NCBI GenBank assembly: GCA_964469215.1
Contig: CAYXYB010000006.1
Coordinates: 1-64,000, forward strand
Source of the DNA: SKPS01 sp964469215
GTDB lineage: Bacteria; Bacteroidota; Bacteroidia; Bacteroidales; SKPS01
DNA length: 64,000 bases
Reading direction: 5' to 3'
In this document: positions 42,588 to 52,104 of the stretch, one piece after another
Position numbering within the stretch: position 1 is the stretch's first letter
Layout: each line of letters starts with the position of its first letter
Program-made: the position numbers and the translations under genes
Notes under the pieces: generated by a model
The model's input: the letters and a program-made list of their open reading frames with translations, nothing else
Database searches by the model: none
What the model was told of the DNA's origin: nothing

Positions 42588-43868
42588 ATGACAGAAATAA
42601 AAGTACCAAGTCCCGGAGAATCGGTATTGACGGTCATACTGGCATCATGGCTGGTGGCTGATGGGGAGTTCGTGGATAGGGACCAGGAGATTGCGGAAAT
42701 TGATTCCGACAAGGCAACTCTCAGCATAAGTGCCCCGGAAGCGGGTGTAATAACCATTCTGATTGCTGCCGGAGAAGAGGTAGGAGTGGGGGAGGTGATC
42801 GCCAGGATCGTGCCGGGGGAAATAGCTACGATCAGAGAAAAAGCTGTTGAGGTAAGTGTTTATTCTGCAGAACTTCAAAAAATTGAATATCAATCTGATT
42901 ATGCAAATGAGATTACTGATGAAATAGTGACTTTTGTCGGTGATATTAATCAAACCAAAGAAATAACCAGTCTGACCCCACTGGCGAGATCATATATGGC
43001 GGCTGAAGGCCTTGATCAGAAGGATATAAATGGCCGCATACGGAATAAACGAATAAAAAAAGCCGACATTGAGGAGTTGGTTAACACCATAAACAGTTCA
43101 TCGCCGACAGTAGTGGCGGAAAATATCGCAGATAAATCCACAAATGGTGAAAGAAGGGTTAAGATGTCACCGCTTAGGATAAAGCTATCGCAGAGGCTGG
43201 TGAAGGTAAAAAACGAGACAGCGATGCTCACCACCTTCAATGAGGTGGATATGACTGAGGTAGTGCGTATAAGGAAGGAGTTGGGAGATCAGTTTGAAAA
43301 AATTCATGGGGTTAGGCTCGGGCTTATGGCATTTTTTACAAAGGCTGCAACAATTGCATTACAGGAGTTTCCTGAGGTGAATGCCTTTATTGATAAGGAT
43401 GAGATAGTATATCACGATTACGTTGACATGAGTATAGCCGTCAGTTCCCCTAAGGGGCTGGTAGTCCCTGTGGTTAGAAATGCTCATCAACTTACTATTG
43501 CAATGATAGAACAAGATATAAGGAGGCTTGCAGATAAGGCCCGGAACAACAGGCTTACACTCGACGAGATGACCGGTGGTACCTTTACGATCAGCAACGG
43601 AGGTGTTTTTGGCAGCATGCTTTCCACCCCTATTATAAATCCACCTCAGAGCGCAATACTGGGAATGCACAATATCGTTGAACGGCCGGTAGCCCGGAAT
43701 GGCAGAGTGGAGATCAGGCCTGTTATGTATATTGCACTATCATACGATCATCGTATTATTGACGGACGTGAAAGCGTGGGATTTCTTGTAAAGGTGAAAG
43801 AGTTGATAGAGAATCCATTAATGATGACCTGTCAGAACAACCCGGTCAGCTCATTGCTAAATCTCTGA
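42588..43868 (+). CDS. sucB: Dihydrolipoyl succinyltransferase (oxoglutarate dehydrogenase E2)
   Basis: A 426-residue acyltransferase with three domains. The lipoyl domain (about 1-76) has Lys42 in EIDSDKATLSI as the lipoylation site. The peripheral subunit-binding domain is at about 128-165 (LTPLARSYMAAEGLDQKDI). The catalytic domain (about 190-420) has His388 and Asp392 in YDHRIIDGRE. It transfers the succinyl group to CoA and forms the 24-mer core of the complex. The linker between lipoyl and binding domains is acidic rather than Ala/Pro-rich. It pairs with sucA upstream. The 96-bp gap to pstB shows no clear terminator. Confidence 0.96.
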   Translation: MTEIKVPSPGESVLTVILASWLVADGEFVDRDQEIAEIDSDKATLSISAPEAGVITILIAAGEEVGVGEVIARIVPGEIATIREKAVEVSVYSAELQKIEYQSDYANEITDEIVTFVGDINQTKEITSLTPLARSYMAAEGLDQKDINGRIRNKRIKKADIEELVNTINSSSPTVVAENIADKSTNGERRVKMSPLRIKLSQRLVKVKNETAMLTTFNEVDMTEVVRIRKELGDQFEKIHGVRLGLMAFFTKAATIALQEFPEVNAFIDKDEIVYHDYVDMSIAVSSPKGLVVPVVRNAHQLTIAMIEQDIRRLADKARNNRLTLDEMTGGTFTISNGGVFGSMLSTPIINPPQSAILGMHNIVERPVARNGRVEIRPVMYIALSYDHRIIDGRESVGFLVKVKELIENPLMMTCQNNPVSSLLNL

Positions 43869-43964
43869 TAATCATTATTCAGATAAAACGTTCGAATGAA
43901 CAGACTTTTAATTCTATACCGAAGAGCTTTGGTTTATCATAATCTGATTAACAATCTTTCACCA

Positions 43965-44720
43965 TCAATTACCATCAATAAGATAGTCCTTCAGTTCCTG
44001 TGAAGCCGGATTGGAAAAGAGTTTTTCCGGCTCACCCTGCTCAACAATCTCCCCGTTGTGCATAAAAACAACATGATCTGCAAGCCTTTTTGCCTGGCGG
44101 AGAATGTGTGTTACCAGTATGATGGTGTGATCCTTCTTGAGTTTTCTTAGCAGATCCTCAATAATCCTGCTTGATTTTGGGTCAAGGGCAGATGTTGGTT
44201 CATCAGCAAGGATGATTGCCGGCCTTACGGCAAGCCCTCTGGCCAGGCAGAGCCTTTGTTGCTGCCCTATTGAAAGAGTATTGGCCGATCCGTTAAGCCT
44301 ACCTTTCACTTCACCCCACAAACCTACCTCCTGCAGGGTATTCTCTACTTCGGATGCTATTTGACGCTTATTACTGATACCCTTAAGTTTCAGTCCGTAG
44401 GCAATGTTTCTGCGGATCGAGAAAGGAAGAAGATACGGCTTTTGTGACAATAACCCCATTTTCTGCCTGAGTACAGGCAAATCTATATCATTGTTCAGAA
44501 TATCATCTTTTCCGATAAATATCTCACCCTCAACCTTTAGTTCTTTGTAAAGATCGGTAAGCCTGTTCATGCATTTCAACAGGGTTGTTTTACCGCATCC
44601 CGAAGGGCCTAACATAACCGTGATCCTGTTCTCAGGAATTGCAAGGTTGATTTTTTTCAGTATCTGTTGGTGGCCTGCATGAACATTCAGATTTCGGATT
44701 ATTATTGATGAGGTGTTCAT
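43965..44720 (-). CDS. pstB: Phosphate ABC transporter ATP-binding protein
   Basis: A 251-residue ATPase with Walker A GPSGCGKTT, Q-loop, signature LSIGQQQR, Walker B IILADEPTSALD and the H-loop His in LVTH. Order and neighbours (pstS-pstC-pstA-pstB on the minus strand) identify it as the phosphate importer ATPase. The sequence itself, with 'TLLKCMNRLTDLY', agrees with PstB. It is the last gene of the operon; no phoU follows, which is unusual since phoU commonly closes pst operons. Confidence 0.94.
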   Translation of the reverse strand: MNTSSIIIRNLNVHAGHQQILKKINLAIPENRITVMLGPSGCGKTTLLKCMNRLTDLYKELKVEGEIFIGKDDILNNDIDLPVLRQKMGLLSQKPYLLPFSIRRNIAYGLKLKGISNKRQIASEVENTLQEVGLWGEVKGRLNGSANTLSIGQQQRLCLARGLAVRPAIILADEPTSALDPKSSRIIEDLLRKLKKDHTIILVTHILRQAKRLADHVVFMHNGEIVEQGEPEKLFSNPASQELKDYLIDGN

Positions 44721-44811
44721 AATCAGAATTTATTTTAGATTGGAATAATAACATTTAACCTATCGGATATGCAGGCACCAAACAAACAAAACCGGGTGCT
44801 CATATAGTATT

Positions 44812-45672
44812 TCATTGCACACTATTCTTTTTGAAACGGTTAAAAATGAACCTTGCCGACAGGCTCAAAAGCAGAATAATAATGGTAAGAATTGCAGCAG
44901 AGGCAAAAGCTCTTTCACGAACTTCCGGAACGGGAGAGCCGAGTTGGAAGAAGATAGCCAGGGGAAGTGTGGCAGCAGGTTCATCAAGGTTAACAGGAAT
45001 CCTGTCGGTATAGCCTGCGGTAAAAAGTACAGAAGCTGCATCACCAATACCTCTGCCGAAGGAGAGTAAAATAGCTGTGATAAATCCGGGCAATCCCTGC
45101 CTGAAAATTATTCTGAAAGCGGTTTCTGATCTTGTAGACCCGAGTGACATTGCCGCTTCATACAACCCTTTAGGTATGGTGGCAAGCACTTCATCGAAGG
45201 TTCTTACCATTATTGGCGTTATCAGCATTGCAACTGTAATTATTCCGGCAAGCAATGAAGCATTCATCCCTAGAAGAAGCATAAGGGTAAATCCAAATGC
45301 ACCATATACAATTGAAGGTATACCCCACAGGGCATCAATGATGTATCGTATCAAATTTTGGGTACGCCTGAAGCGAACCATGTGAACATTGAGAAAAAGT
45401 GCAGCCGGGAGGCCAAATGCTACCGCAATCAGTGTAGCTCCCCCCGCAATATAAAGAGACCCAATGATCGCATTAAGTACACCTCCCTCACCACCATAAT
45501 AGAACCCGCCTTTAGGGATACTGGTTATCATGTCAATGTTCAGGGCGTTGAATCCTCTGTAGAAAACTACCAGGATGATAAACCCGAGAATGGCAAAAAG
45601 TGACCACGTTGCAAATCCGGACAGGAAACGGAAAATATTCTCTTCGATTCTTTTTCCCCTTTTCATATTCAA
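44812..45672 (-). CDS. pstA: Phosphate ABC transporter permease PstA
   Basis: A 286-residue inner-membrane permease with six helices and the EAA-type coupling loop 'GLYEAAMSLGSTRSETAFRIIFRQGLPG'. 'IPSIVYGAFGF' is the family's typical segment. It pairs with PstC to form the phosphate channel. Its start overlaps the pstC stop by four bases (45669-45672), so the two are co-translated. It is followed by pstB after 91 bp. Confidence 0.95.
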   Translation of the reverse strand: MNMKRGKRIEENIFRFLSGFATWSLFAILGFIILVVFYRGFNALNIDMITSIPKGGFYYGGEGGVLNAIIGSLYIAGGATLIAVAFGLPAALFLNVHMVRFRRTQNLIRYIIDALWGIPSIVYGAFGFTLMLLLGMNASLLAGIITVAMLITPIMVRTFDEVLATIPKGLYEAAMSLGSTRSETAFRIIFRQGLPGFITAILLSFGRGIGDAASVLFTAGYTDRIPVNLDEPAATLPLAIFFQLGSPVPEVRERAFASAAILTIIILLLSLSARFIFNRFKKNSVQ

Positions 45673-46556
45673 TGCTTTTGAGACTTCATAATGAAATACC
45701 TGAAGATAAAGTTTATGGCGAGAATGACAACAAGCAACAGCAGGGCAGAAAACATCAGAGCAGCATCATACATGGGAATTGAAAGCATCTCACCGTAATT
45801 ATTTGCAATGAGTGCCGGCAACGGATAGCCGGGTTCAAACGGGTTAAGGGAAACGTTTATCATGTTTCCCACAACCATCATCACAGCAATTGTTTCACCA
45901 AATGCCTTTGCAATACTTAACCCGAAAGCGGAGAGGATTCCAGGAGTACTTTTTCGGATTACTACATTTTTAACTGATTCCCATCTCGTTGCACCCAATG
46001 ACAGAGCAGCCTCTTTCATACCTACAGGCACAGTATTGAAAATGTCGATAAGCATATTGAGCATATATGGTATGCACATTATTCCCAGTACTATACCTCC
46101 TGAAAGCATAGAATATCCGGTTGATGTTATATTGAATACAGGAGCAAGATATCCTGAGATAAATGGTACAATTACCAGCACACCCCAGGCACCATAAATA
46201 ACGGATGGAATCCCTGCAAGGATGTCGATCACAGGATGAAAAATCCGGGTTATGGATGAGGGAGCAAATTGTGTAAGGTTTATTGCGGCAAGCAGGCTGA
46301 CCGGGGCAGCAAAAATGAATGCCAGAGCGGTGACATATACTGATCCGGTGATGAAGGGCAGGAACCCGAACTTACCTTTCATTGGTGCCCAATCCGAGGA
46401 GGTGAGAAGGCTTACAAGTGACTGATGTTCAAATATTGGTATTGATTTGTAAAAAAGCCCCACCCCAATAATCAATGGCATGATAAGGATTATTCCCACT
46501 GCAACCACCATCCAGATTGAAATAGTTCTATCGGTGATGATTCTTCGTAGTTGCAC
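45669..46556 (-). CDS. pstC: Phosphate ABC transporter permease PstC
   Basis: A 295-residue permease with six membrane helices, 'ILAGIPSVIYGAWGVLVIVPFIS' (in part) and the coupling loop 'GMKEAALSLGATRWESVKNVVIRKSTPG'. It is the other half of the phosphate channel. It begins five bases after pstS ends and overlaps pstA. No odd feature is seen. Confidence 0.95.
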   Translation of the reverse strand: MQLRRIITDRTISIWMVVAVGIILIMPLIIGVGLFYKSIPIFEHQSLVSLLTSSDWAPMKGKFGFLPFITGSVYVTALAFIFAAPVSLLAAINLTQFAPSSITRIFHPVIDILAGIPSVIYGAWGVLVIVPFISGYLAPVFNITSTGYSMLSGGIVLGIMCIPYMLNMLIDIFNTVPVGMKEAALSLGATRWESVKNVVIRKSTPGILSAFGLSIAKAFGETIAVMMVVGNMINVSLNPFEPGYPLPALIANNYGEMLSIPMYDAALMFSALLLLVVILAINFIFRYFIMKSQKH

Positions 46557-46561
46557 CTTAA

Positions 46562-47497
46562 TTATAGTTTTTTAAGGTATTCATCAATTTTGCTAATATC
46601 TATTGGCACATAACCGGCATCTTTCACAAACTTTTGTCCGTCCGTCAGTGTCCATTTTATGAAATCCAGGGTTACCTGTTTCTCAGGTTTTCCTTTGGCA
46701 ACAAAATAGAGCTCCCTGGCAGGGGGCGAAGGGTAAACGCCATCAGCAATTGCTTTAAGGATAGAGTCAAAGGTGCCGTAAACAGCCTCCTCAGGATCAA
46801 TAACCCCGTTACTGTTTATATCTATCGGGATAACATCTGAACCAACCCTTTTTAGGCCTGTTTTTACGTCATACACATAAATGGTATTGTTGTATCCAAT
46901 GCCGTAAGGATCTTTGGCAACCACCTCAGCCAAACCCGGATCACCAAAAACTCCTACTCCCAGAAGATCCTCCTGGTTTGCGCCAATATATTTGGCAAAG
47001 GTTTCAGCAGCACCACATGCATCCGACCGGGTGTATACATTCATTGCTTTGTCGGGAGTTCCAGGTAGTAACTGGTTCCAGTGAGTTATCGTACCCTCCA
47101 CAAATATCTTTCTGAACTCCTCCTTTGTAATGCCCCTCTTCTGAAGAACCTCTTTATATGGGTTGTTGCTGCTTATGGAAGGGATCACAGCATCTATGGT
47201 AAGCCCAACCCACCATGTACCTTTGTTCTTTTCTTCCGGGGTAATCTCTCTCGAAAACATACCAAGGTCAACTACACCTGCAAGAGCATCTGCTAGCCCT
47301 TTACCTGCACCACCACCCGAAATATTAAACCTGATATCCGGGTTTTCCTTTTGATACTCCTCTGCCCATTGAACAACAAGCGGATAAAGAGCAAATGCAC
47401 CGGAAATGTTGATGGTTTGTTCTTTTACCTTTTTCGAAGAACATGAAAATATCCCTGTCATTATTATTGCTAATACACTTAACTTTAATATGTTCAT
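46562..47497 (-). CDS. pstS: Phosphate-binding lipoprotein PstS
   Basis: A 311-residue solute-binding protein with lipoprotein signal (GIFSC, Cys19). Phosphate-site segments are visible: 'INISGAFALYPLV' (usually GSxT/S), 'SGGGAGKGLADAL', 'MFSREITPEE' and 'YTRSDACGAAETFAKY'. It captures periplasmic phosphate and delivers it to PstCA. It is the second gene of the cluster, behind the outer-membrane protein gene (79 bp gap). Confidence 0.94.
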   Translation of the reverse strand: MNILKLSVLAIIMTGIFSCSSKKVKEQTINISGAFALYPLVVQWAEEYQKENPDIRFNISGGGAGKGLADALAGVVDLGMFSREITPEEKNKGTWWVGLTIDAVIPSISSNNPYKEVLQKRGITKEEFRKIFVEGTITHWNQLLPGTPDKAMNVYTRSDACGAAETFAKYIGANQEDLLGVGVFGDPGLAEVVAKDPYGIGYNNTIYVYDVKTGLKRVGSDVIPIDINSNGVIDPEEAVYGTFDSILKAIADGVYPSPPARELYFVAKGKPEKQVTLDFIKWTLTDGQKFVKDAGYVPIDISKIDEYLKKL

Positions 47498-47576
47498 AAG
47501 CAGTCAGATCAGATAATTAATATTCATTTTTTTAATGATTTTGCATATTATATTCTTTGGCTGGAATTATCCCGTA

Positions 47577-48848
47577 CTAATGTGTAAACATGTTTGGGGT
47601 GAGGGAGAGCATTACATTAACAAAATTGGACAATTTCTTGTGGCTGATTTTATTATGTTCCCGGTATGCATCCGAAGGAAAAAAGATAAGATATCCTGTT
47701 TCCAGCGAGCCCCATTCAGCAAAACGCCAGGTGAATACAAGATCGTTTTCCAATCCGAGAGGTTTGCTTTTCTGTGTGTATGGATTAAGATTGGCGAGAC
47801 TGAAGTAGTGGAGAGTGTTTTTCAGGACCATTTTCTGATTGAATCTGAACGATAGATAAATAAAAGGATCGATGATCCCCCCAAAATCTGTATGTTTTTT
47901 CATATTGGTAAACAGATCCATATTTCCATTGTATTGATGTTTGGATCTGAAAATAGTATAAAAGCTTTTATCAGTATATGATCCTTGCATAGCAGAACTG
48001 TTCCCGGAAAAGTAACTGATACCTATTCCAGGAGTCAATTGCCCGAAACGCCTAGACAAATCTGCATCAGCAAGCCAGGCACTGACTCTGTAGCCGTTTT
48101 GATTTTTTCCATACTGATAGTAAAGATTGCATATTGCATTGAAGTACCTGAGTTTAATATCAGTGTAGATACCGGATGTCTGGCGGAGATATATTGTTTG
48201 AGAAGTATCTGTCTTTATGCTGCCTGTGGATAAATGTGTTAAAGATAAATTACTCCCGTTTTTGAAAATTCGGTTTACCCACAGAAATCCCATTGTTTTT
48301 AGCTTACCTTCCTGATATGTCACATTCGACCCTCTTTCCGGAAACATATTCCAAATACCCCCAAGATGAGTCTTCCAACTCTTATTTCTTAACTTTATCA
48401 CCATGGCATCGGATGTTAACCCTGACTGGTTCCAGTTACTGTTGGAAAGAATTGACTGATTGTCATAAACAAGTTCCTGCCTGCCCAGGGATATCTGCAT
48501 CAATTGGTTAAGTTGTAGCTCTGCATAAGCTTCGTACATATTAATAGTTACATCCTTTCCTGTTCCTCCGGAATTTGTTGTAAGTTGACCTTCACTCCAA
48601 TACCTTACGTCCTGTGGAACTAATTTAATTTTTAACCCACTGTTTTCATAAGTAAACGATAACCGTGTCCTTTGGGTTATCCAGAGATCGCCATCGGTAT
48701 TCATATTTATTGGAAGAGCATCCTGAAATCCTTCCCTGTATTCCAACCTTGGCCTGATCTGAGCATCAAGCCTTAATTGGGCGGAAACATCTGTTATGCA
48801 GATAATCAGTCCGGTAATAAAAATGAATGGCGTAACGACTCTTTTCAT
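47577..48848 (-). CDS. Outer-membrane beta-barrel, putative phosphate-linked porin
   Basis: A 423-residue protein with a signal peptide (about 1-23, VSAQ) and alternating hydrophobic/polar strands ending in a short barrel terminus. The N-terminal 'LRLDAQIRPRLEYREGFQDA' and 'TQRTRLSFTYENSGLKIKLVPQDVRYW' resemble the alginate-export/OprO-like porin families. Its place directly before pstSCAB on the same strand, with the only clear promoter of the cluster upstream, suggests it admits phosphate across the outer membrane. The barrel is well supported; the phosphate role rests on context. Confidence 0.75.
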   Translation of the reverse strand: MKRVVTPFIFITGLIICITDVSAQLRLDAQIRPRLEYREGFQDALPINMNTDGDLWITQRTRLSFTYENSGLKIKLVPQDVRYWSEGQLTTNSGGTGKDVTINMYEAYAELQLNQLMQISLGRQELVYDNQSILSNSNWNQSGLTSDAMVIKLRNKSWKTHLGGIWNMFPERGSNVTYQEGKLKTMGFLWVNRIFKNGSNLSLTHLSTGSIKTDTSQTIYLRQTSGIYTDIKLRYFNAICNLYYQYGKNQNGYRVSAWLADADLSRRFGQLTPGIGISYFSGNSSAMQGSYTDKSFYTIFRSKHQYNGNMDLFTNMKKHTDFGGIIDPFIYLSFRFNQKMVLKNTLHYFSLANLNPYTQKSKPLGLENDLVFTWRFAEWGSLETGYLIFFPSDAYREHNKISHKKLSNFVNVMLSLTPNMFTH

Positions 48849-48870
48849 ATTTATCAGAATTTTGTGTTTA

Positions 48871-48878
48871 CAAATATA
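48871..48878 (-). promoter_or_regulatory. -7 promoter element of the porin-pstSCAB cluster
   Basis: The minus strand reads TATATTTG, exact to TAnnTTTG, 23 bases before the porin ATG at 48848. Confidence 0.5.
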
Positions 48879-48984
48879 CGAAGTAAATCTATAGAAAAGA
48901 TATAGTAATAAAAATAATAAATATTTTTTTTAATTCTAGTTTTTATTAATTTACGGTCCTTTAATAATTATCAAAATCATACTC

Positions 48985-50478
48985 ATGAAAAGAGTGTTGT
49001 TTTTTATGTTCCTGTTTGCTGCTTTGGTGAGTCGGGGGCAGATAAACCAGGATATACGGCGTGAATTTGCCGGTGCTGATTATGATGAATTTACACTTGC
49101 TCCGTTTGGTGAACTGGGTGTAATTGTTTTCGGGAACGACAGGGTTAACATGTCAATCCAGAAATGGAAGTTTTATAAGCTGGATAAGTATCTGAATGAT
49201 CTTGATTCTATCAGTTTTGATCTTCCTTCTCAGCTTGCTCTGGTGGAATTTTATACCACAGACCAGTCATTGGTTTTGCTCTATGCAAGTATAAAGCGCC
49301 GGACTTATCGTATCACCGAGATAGACTTCAATTCGATGAAGCTGAAACATTACAACGGGAAACTTCCCCCAAGGCCTTTTTTTGGTGACATGAAGGTTTG
49401 TGGTTCAACCACATATATTACACTTTTGTCGAAAAGGAAGCCGGTTCTGATGGCACTGGATATGGAGAGTGGGGTGATGAGGCAGGAAAACATGGAAATT
49501 AAAGGGAGGAAAAGGGTATGGTTTGAGGGTTTGGAGGTAGATACTGCAAGTCAGGAGGCATTTGTTTTTCTTGGTTTTATAATAAAGGGGAAAATGACCG
49601 GGATCAATGTTCAGATATGGGATGAAACCGGAAGAAGGATGGATATATTTGACCTGTCGGATGAAAAGGACAAGAATCTTACTGCCATAAGGGGTACCCG
49701 AGTTGATGCCGGGCATTACATTTTTGCGGGCACCTATTCTCAACGCAGTGCAACCACAGGATCTGGTTTTTTTCTGGCCGAGATGAAGAATGGGAAGCGA
49801 ACCTATCTGAAGTACTTCAATTTCCTGGATTTGGACAATTTCACCGATTACCTTCCCAAAAGGCAGCAGGATCGTATGGAACGGAAAAAGAAGGCCCGTG
49901 CGGCAAAGGGATCAACTTTGGCTGTTGATTATCTCATGTTGCCTCATAGTGTGCTTTCTTCTGGCGAAATTAACTACTTTTTGGGAGAGTTTTATTATCC
50001 AACATACCGTTATGTTACAAGAACAACATATGTAAATGGCAGGCCACAGACAACCACTGAAAGGGTCTTTGACGGATACCAGTACACCCATGCTTCACTG
50101 ATTTGTTTCGATCGTTCGGGTACTAAATTATGGGATGCTACTTTTGAAATGTGGCTCGATTACAAACCAATGATTTTATACAGGTTTATCACAATGAGAG
50201 TTGATTCAGAGGGAACTGTTGATTTGATGTTTCCTTGTCGCGATAAGCTTTATATCAAGTCATACAACGACAGTGGAAAAATTACCCGTGACAGATCATA
50301 TAAAGGGATAGATACAGGAGGGGAAGATGACAAGGTAACCCGTTCCTTCTCTCTGATGAAGCACTGGTACGACAATCATTTTCTGGCCTTTGGTTATCAG
50401 AGGATCAAAGACAGGGGGAAGACTGACGGCAGGAAGGTGCGGAAAGTATTCTTCGTGAATAAGGTTAGCCCTGAGTAG
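48985..50478 (+). CDS. Secreted protein of unknown function
   Basis: A 497-residue protein with a signal peptide (about 1-18, cleavage near SRGQ). The mature part is beta-rich with regular strands and acidic turns, suggesting a propeller. It contains a basic insertion around residues 290-315 (RQQDRMERKKKARAAKG) and a Tyr/Thr-rich loop around 340-360. I recognise no family and no catalytic motif. The gene is monocistronic and its 3' end overlaps the convergent molybdenum-carrier gene by 14 bp. Export to the periplasm is likely. Function cannot be stated. Confidence 0.75.
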   Translation: MKRVLFFMFLFAALVSRGQINQDIRREFAGADYDEFTLAPFGELGVIVFGNDRVNMSIQKWKFYKLDKYLNDLDSISFDLPSQLALVEFYTTDQSLVLLYASIKRRTYRITEIDFNSMKLKHYNGKLPPRPFFGDMKVCGSTTYITLLSKRKPVLMALDMESGVMRQENMEIKGRKRVWFEGLEVDTASQEAFVFLGFIIKGKMTGINVQIWDETGRRMDIFDLSDEKDKNLTAIRGTRVDAGHYIFAGTYSQRSATTGSGFFLAEMKNGKRTYLKYFNFLDLDNFTDYLPKRQQDRMERKKKARAAKGSTLAVDYLMLPHSVLSSGEINYFLGEFYYPTYRYVTRTTYVNGRPQTTTERVFDGYQYTHASLICFDRSGTKLWDATFEMWLDYKPMILYRFITMRVDSEGTVDLMFPCRDKLYIKSYNDSGKITRDRSYKGIDTGGEDDKVTRSFSLMKHWYDNHFLAFGYQRIKDRGKTDGRKVRKVFFVNKVSPE

Positions 50479-50986
50479 AAAACAGCTTTTTCAATAATTT
50501 AAGGCTGGTTTCGTAGATTCCCGGGAAAATTTCTTCAGCAGGGCCGGCTATATTCAGCAACTCAATCTGGTTACTTGTGATCCATTTCCTTATTTCATCT
50601 AATGCATCAGGACTATTTGGATCGATAACGAGATGAGGTTTATTGTATTCCTTTGCGCAGGATATTGTCAGATTGGTTCCGGGATCTATTGATGATTTTT
50701 CCGGCACTATTACAAGGGTTGCATCTGAGTCCCTTACATTCAATTCGGTTCGCAATGATCTTGGGATACCGGAGGCATCATAGCTTCTCTCCTCTGCAGT
50801 TTCAGTCAATGGATATTTTTTACCTATTTCACCGTCATTGGCTGCCCGTTCCGGTGGGCACCACCCCCCGGTAGTAATGCCTGCTGAACTGGCAGCATCC
50901 AATGCTGCCCGGTCAACACCGGTCTGTCCACCTGAAATAATTCCCCGTTCTATAATTCTGGTCAGCTGATTAATATTCATATACAA
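50465..50986 (-). CDS. Putative molybdenum carrier-family protein
   Basis: A 173-residue protein with the features of the molybdenum-carrier family (Rossmann-like, related to the SLOG/TIR-type nucleotide binders): 'IISGGQTGVDRAALDAA' at about 15-31, 'GGWCPPERAANDGEIG' at 38-53, 'LNVRDSDATLVIV' and 'PHLVID'. The glycine-rich GGQTGVD loop likely binds a nucleotide or cofactor. The name comes from a molybdenum-cofactor-binding algal homologue; the bacterial role is not established. It stands alone and overlaps the preceding convergent gene at the 3' end. Confidence 0.88.
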   Translation of the reverse strand: MYMNINQLTRIIERGIISGGQTGVDRAALDAASSAGITTGGWCPPERAANDGEIGKKYPLTETAEERSYDASGIPRSLRTELNVRDSDATLVIVPEKSSIDPGTNLTISCAKEYNKPHLVIDPNSPDALDEIRKWITSNQIELLNIAGPAEEIFPGIYETSLKLLKKLFSTQG

Positions 50987-51069
50987 GGATTTAAAAATAA
51001 TTGCATAAAATTAAAAAAAAATATCCTTTTTTACCAATTCGATCAAATATACATAAAATTATCAGAGGA

Positions 51070-52104
51070 ATGCATTACCCGGTATTATTCATTTGTTTGT
51101 TTTGTTTTCAGATATATCCGGCAAAATGTCAGGTTGATGACTCATGGAGGGGTATGAAGGGGTTGAGGTTTATGTTCTACAATGTAGAGAACCTGTTCGA
51201 TCCTTTCAATGATTCGTTGAAGATGGATGAGGATTTCACACTTGATGGAGCGAAGCGGTGGAGTTGGAGGCGGATGCAGGCAAAATGCGGGAACATTGCA
51301 AGGGTGATGATAGCAGCAGGGGGTTGGGAGGCGTTGGAGATAGCGGGGTTGTGTGAGGTTGAGAATCCTCTTGTCATCAGGCAACTGGTGAAGCACCCCC
51401 TGCTGCTACCCTATGGTTACCGCTATGTTGTTTCAAAATCACCCGACATCAGGGGGATAAACCTTGCTTTGATTTACAGACCTGAAAAGGTGGAGTTGCT
51501 TTATCACAGAAGCATTCCGGTAACCGATCCTGAAAAGCCCGGATGGTTTACCCGGGATATCCTCTATGCCAAACTGCTGACATTGTTCAACGATACGCTT
51601 CATCTGTTCCTCAATCACTGGCCATCGCGAATGGGAGGAGAGGAGGCCTCTTCATACAGGAGGATGCTGGCAGCACGTGTCCTCAGATATCAGGTTGACT
51701 CTCTGAGGTCATTGAATGAAAATGTCTATATCCTGATAAGCGGAGATTTCAATGATGAACCCACAGATTCATCGGTAAGGTATATTCTGGGGGCTGTACC
51801 TCCCGGTGAGGGTGGATTGGTGAACCTGATGTGGCCATTGTTGAAGAGGGGAGAGGGAACCCATGCCCACAAGGATGTTACAGGTATGCATTATAACCTT
51901 CTTGATCAGATAATAGTGTCTGGGGTGATGCTGCAGCAATCGGCATCGATAAAAGCATCAGAAGCTGTGATAGGAAGGTTTCCGTTCCTGTTGAAAGAAA
52001 ATGCAGCAGGAGTGGAGATTCCGTTCAGGACCTATGCCGGCCCTCAATACCTTGGTGGCTTCAGCGACCACCTGCCAGTAATTGTTGACCTCAGGCTGCG
52101 ATGA
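51070..52104 (+). CDS. Secreted endonuclease/exonuclease/phosphatase-family protein
   Basis: A 344-residue protein from the ATG at 51070 (MHYPVLFICLFCF). A TTG upstream would add 23 basic residues before the signal peptide and is less likely. After the signal comes the EEP fold: 'FMFYNVENLFDPFND' (metal-binding Asn/Glu), 'EIAGLCEVEN', 'NHWPSR', 'SGDFNDEP' and the final 'GFSDHLPVI' with the catalytic His. The metal and catalytic residues are complete. The substrate could be nucleic acid or phospho-compounds outside the cytoplasm. Its 3' end overlaps tyrS by 14 bp. Confidence 0.9.
   Translation: MHYPVLFICLFCFQIYPAKCQVDDSWRGMKGLRFMFYNVENLFDPFNDSLKMDEDFTLDGAKRWSWRRMQAKCGNIARVMIAAGGWEALEIAGLCEVENPLVIRQLVKHPLLLPYGYRYVVSKSPDIRGINLALIYRPEKVELLYHRSIPVTDPEKPGWFTRDILYAKLLTLFNDTLHLFLNHWPSRMGGEEASSYRRMLAARVLRYQVDSLRSLNENVYILISGDFNDEPTDSSVRYILGAVPPGEGGLVNLMWPLLKRGEGTHAHKDVTGMHYNLLDQIIVSGVMLQQSASIKASEAVIGRFPFLLKENAAGVEIPFRTYAGPQYLGGFSDHLPVIVDLRLR

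Noticed and set aside
48985..50478. Assigning the secreted protein to a named propeller family
   Set aside because: The beta-rich look is suggestive, but no blade motif was clear enough.
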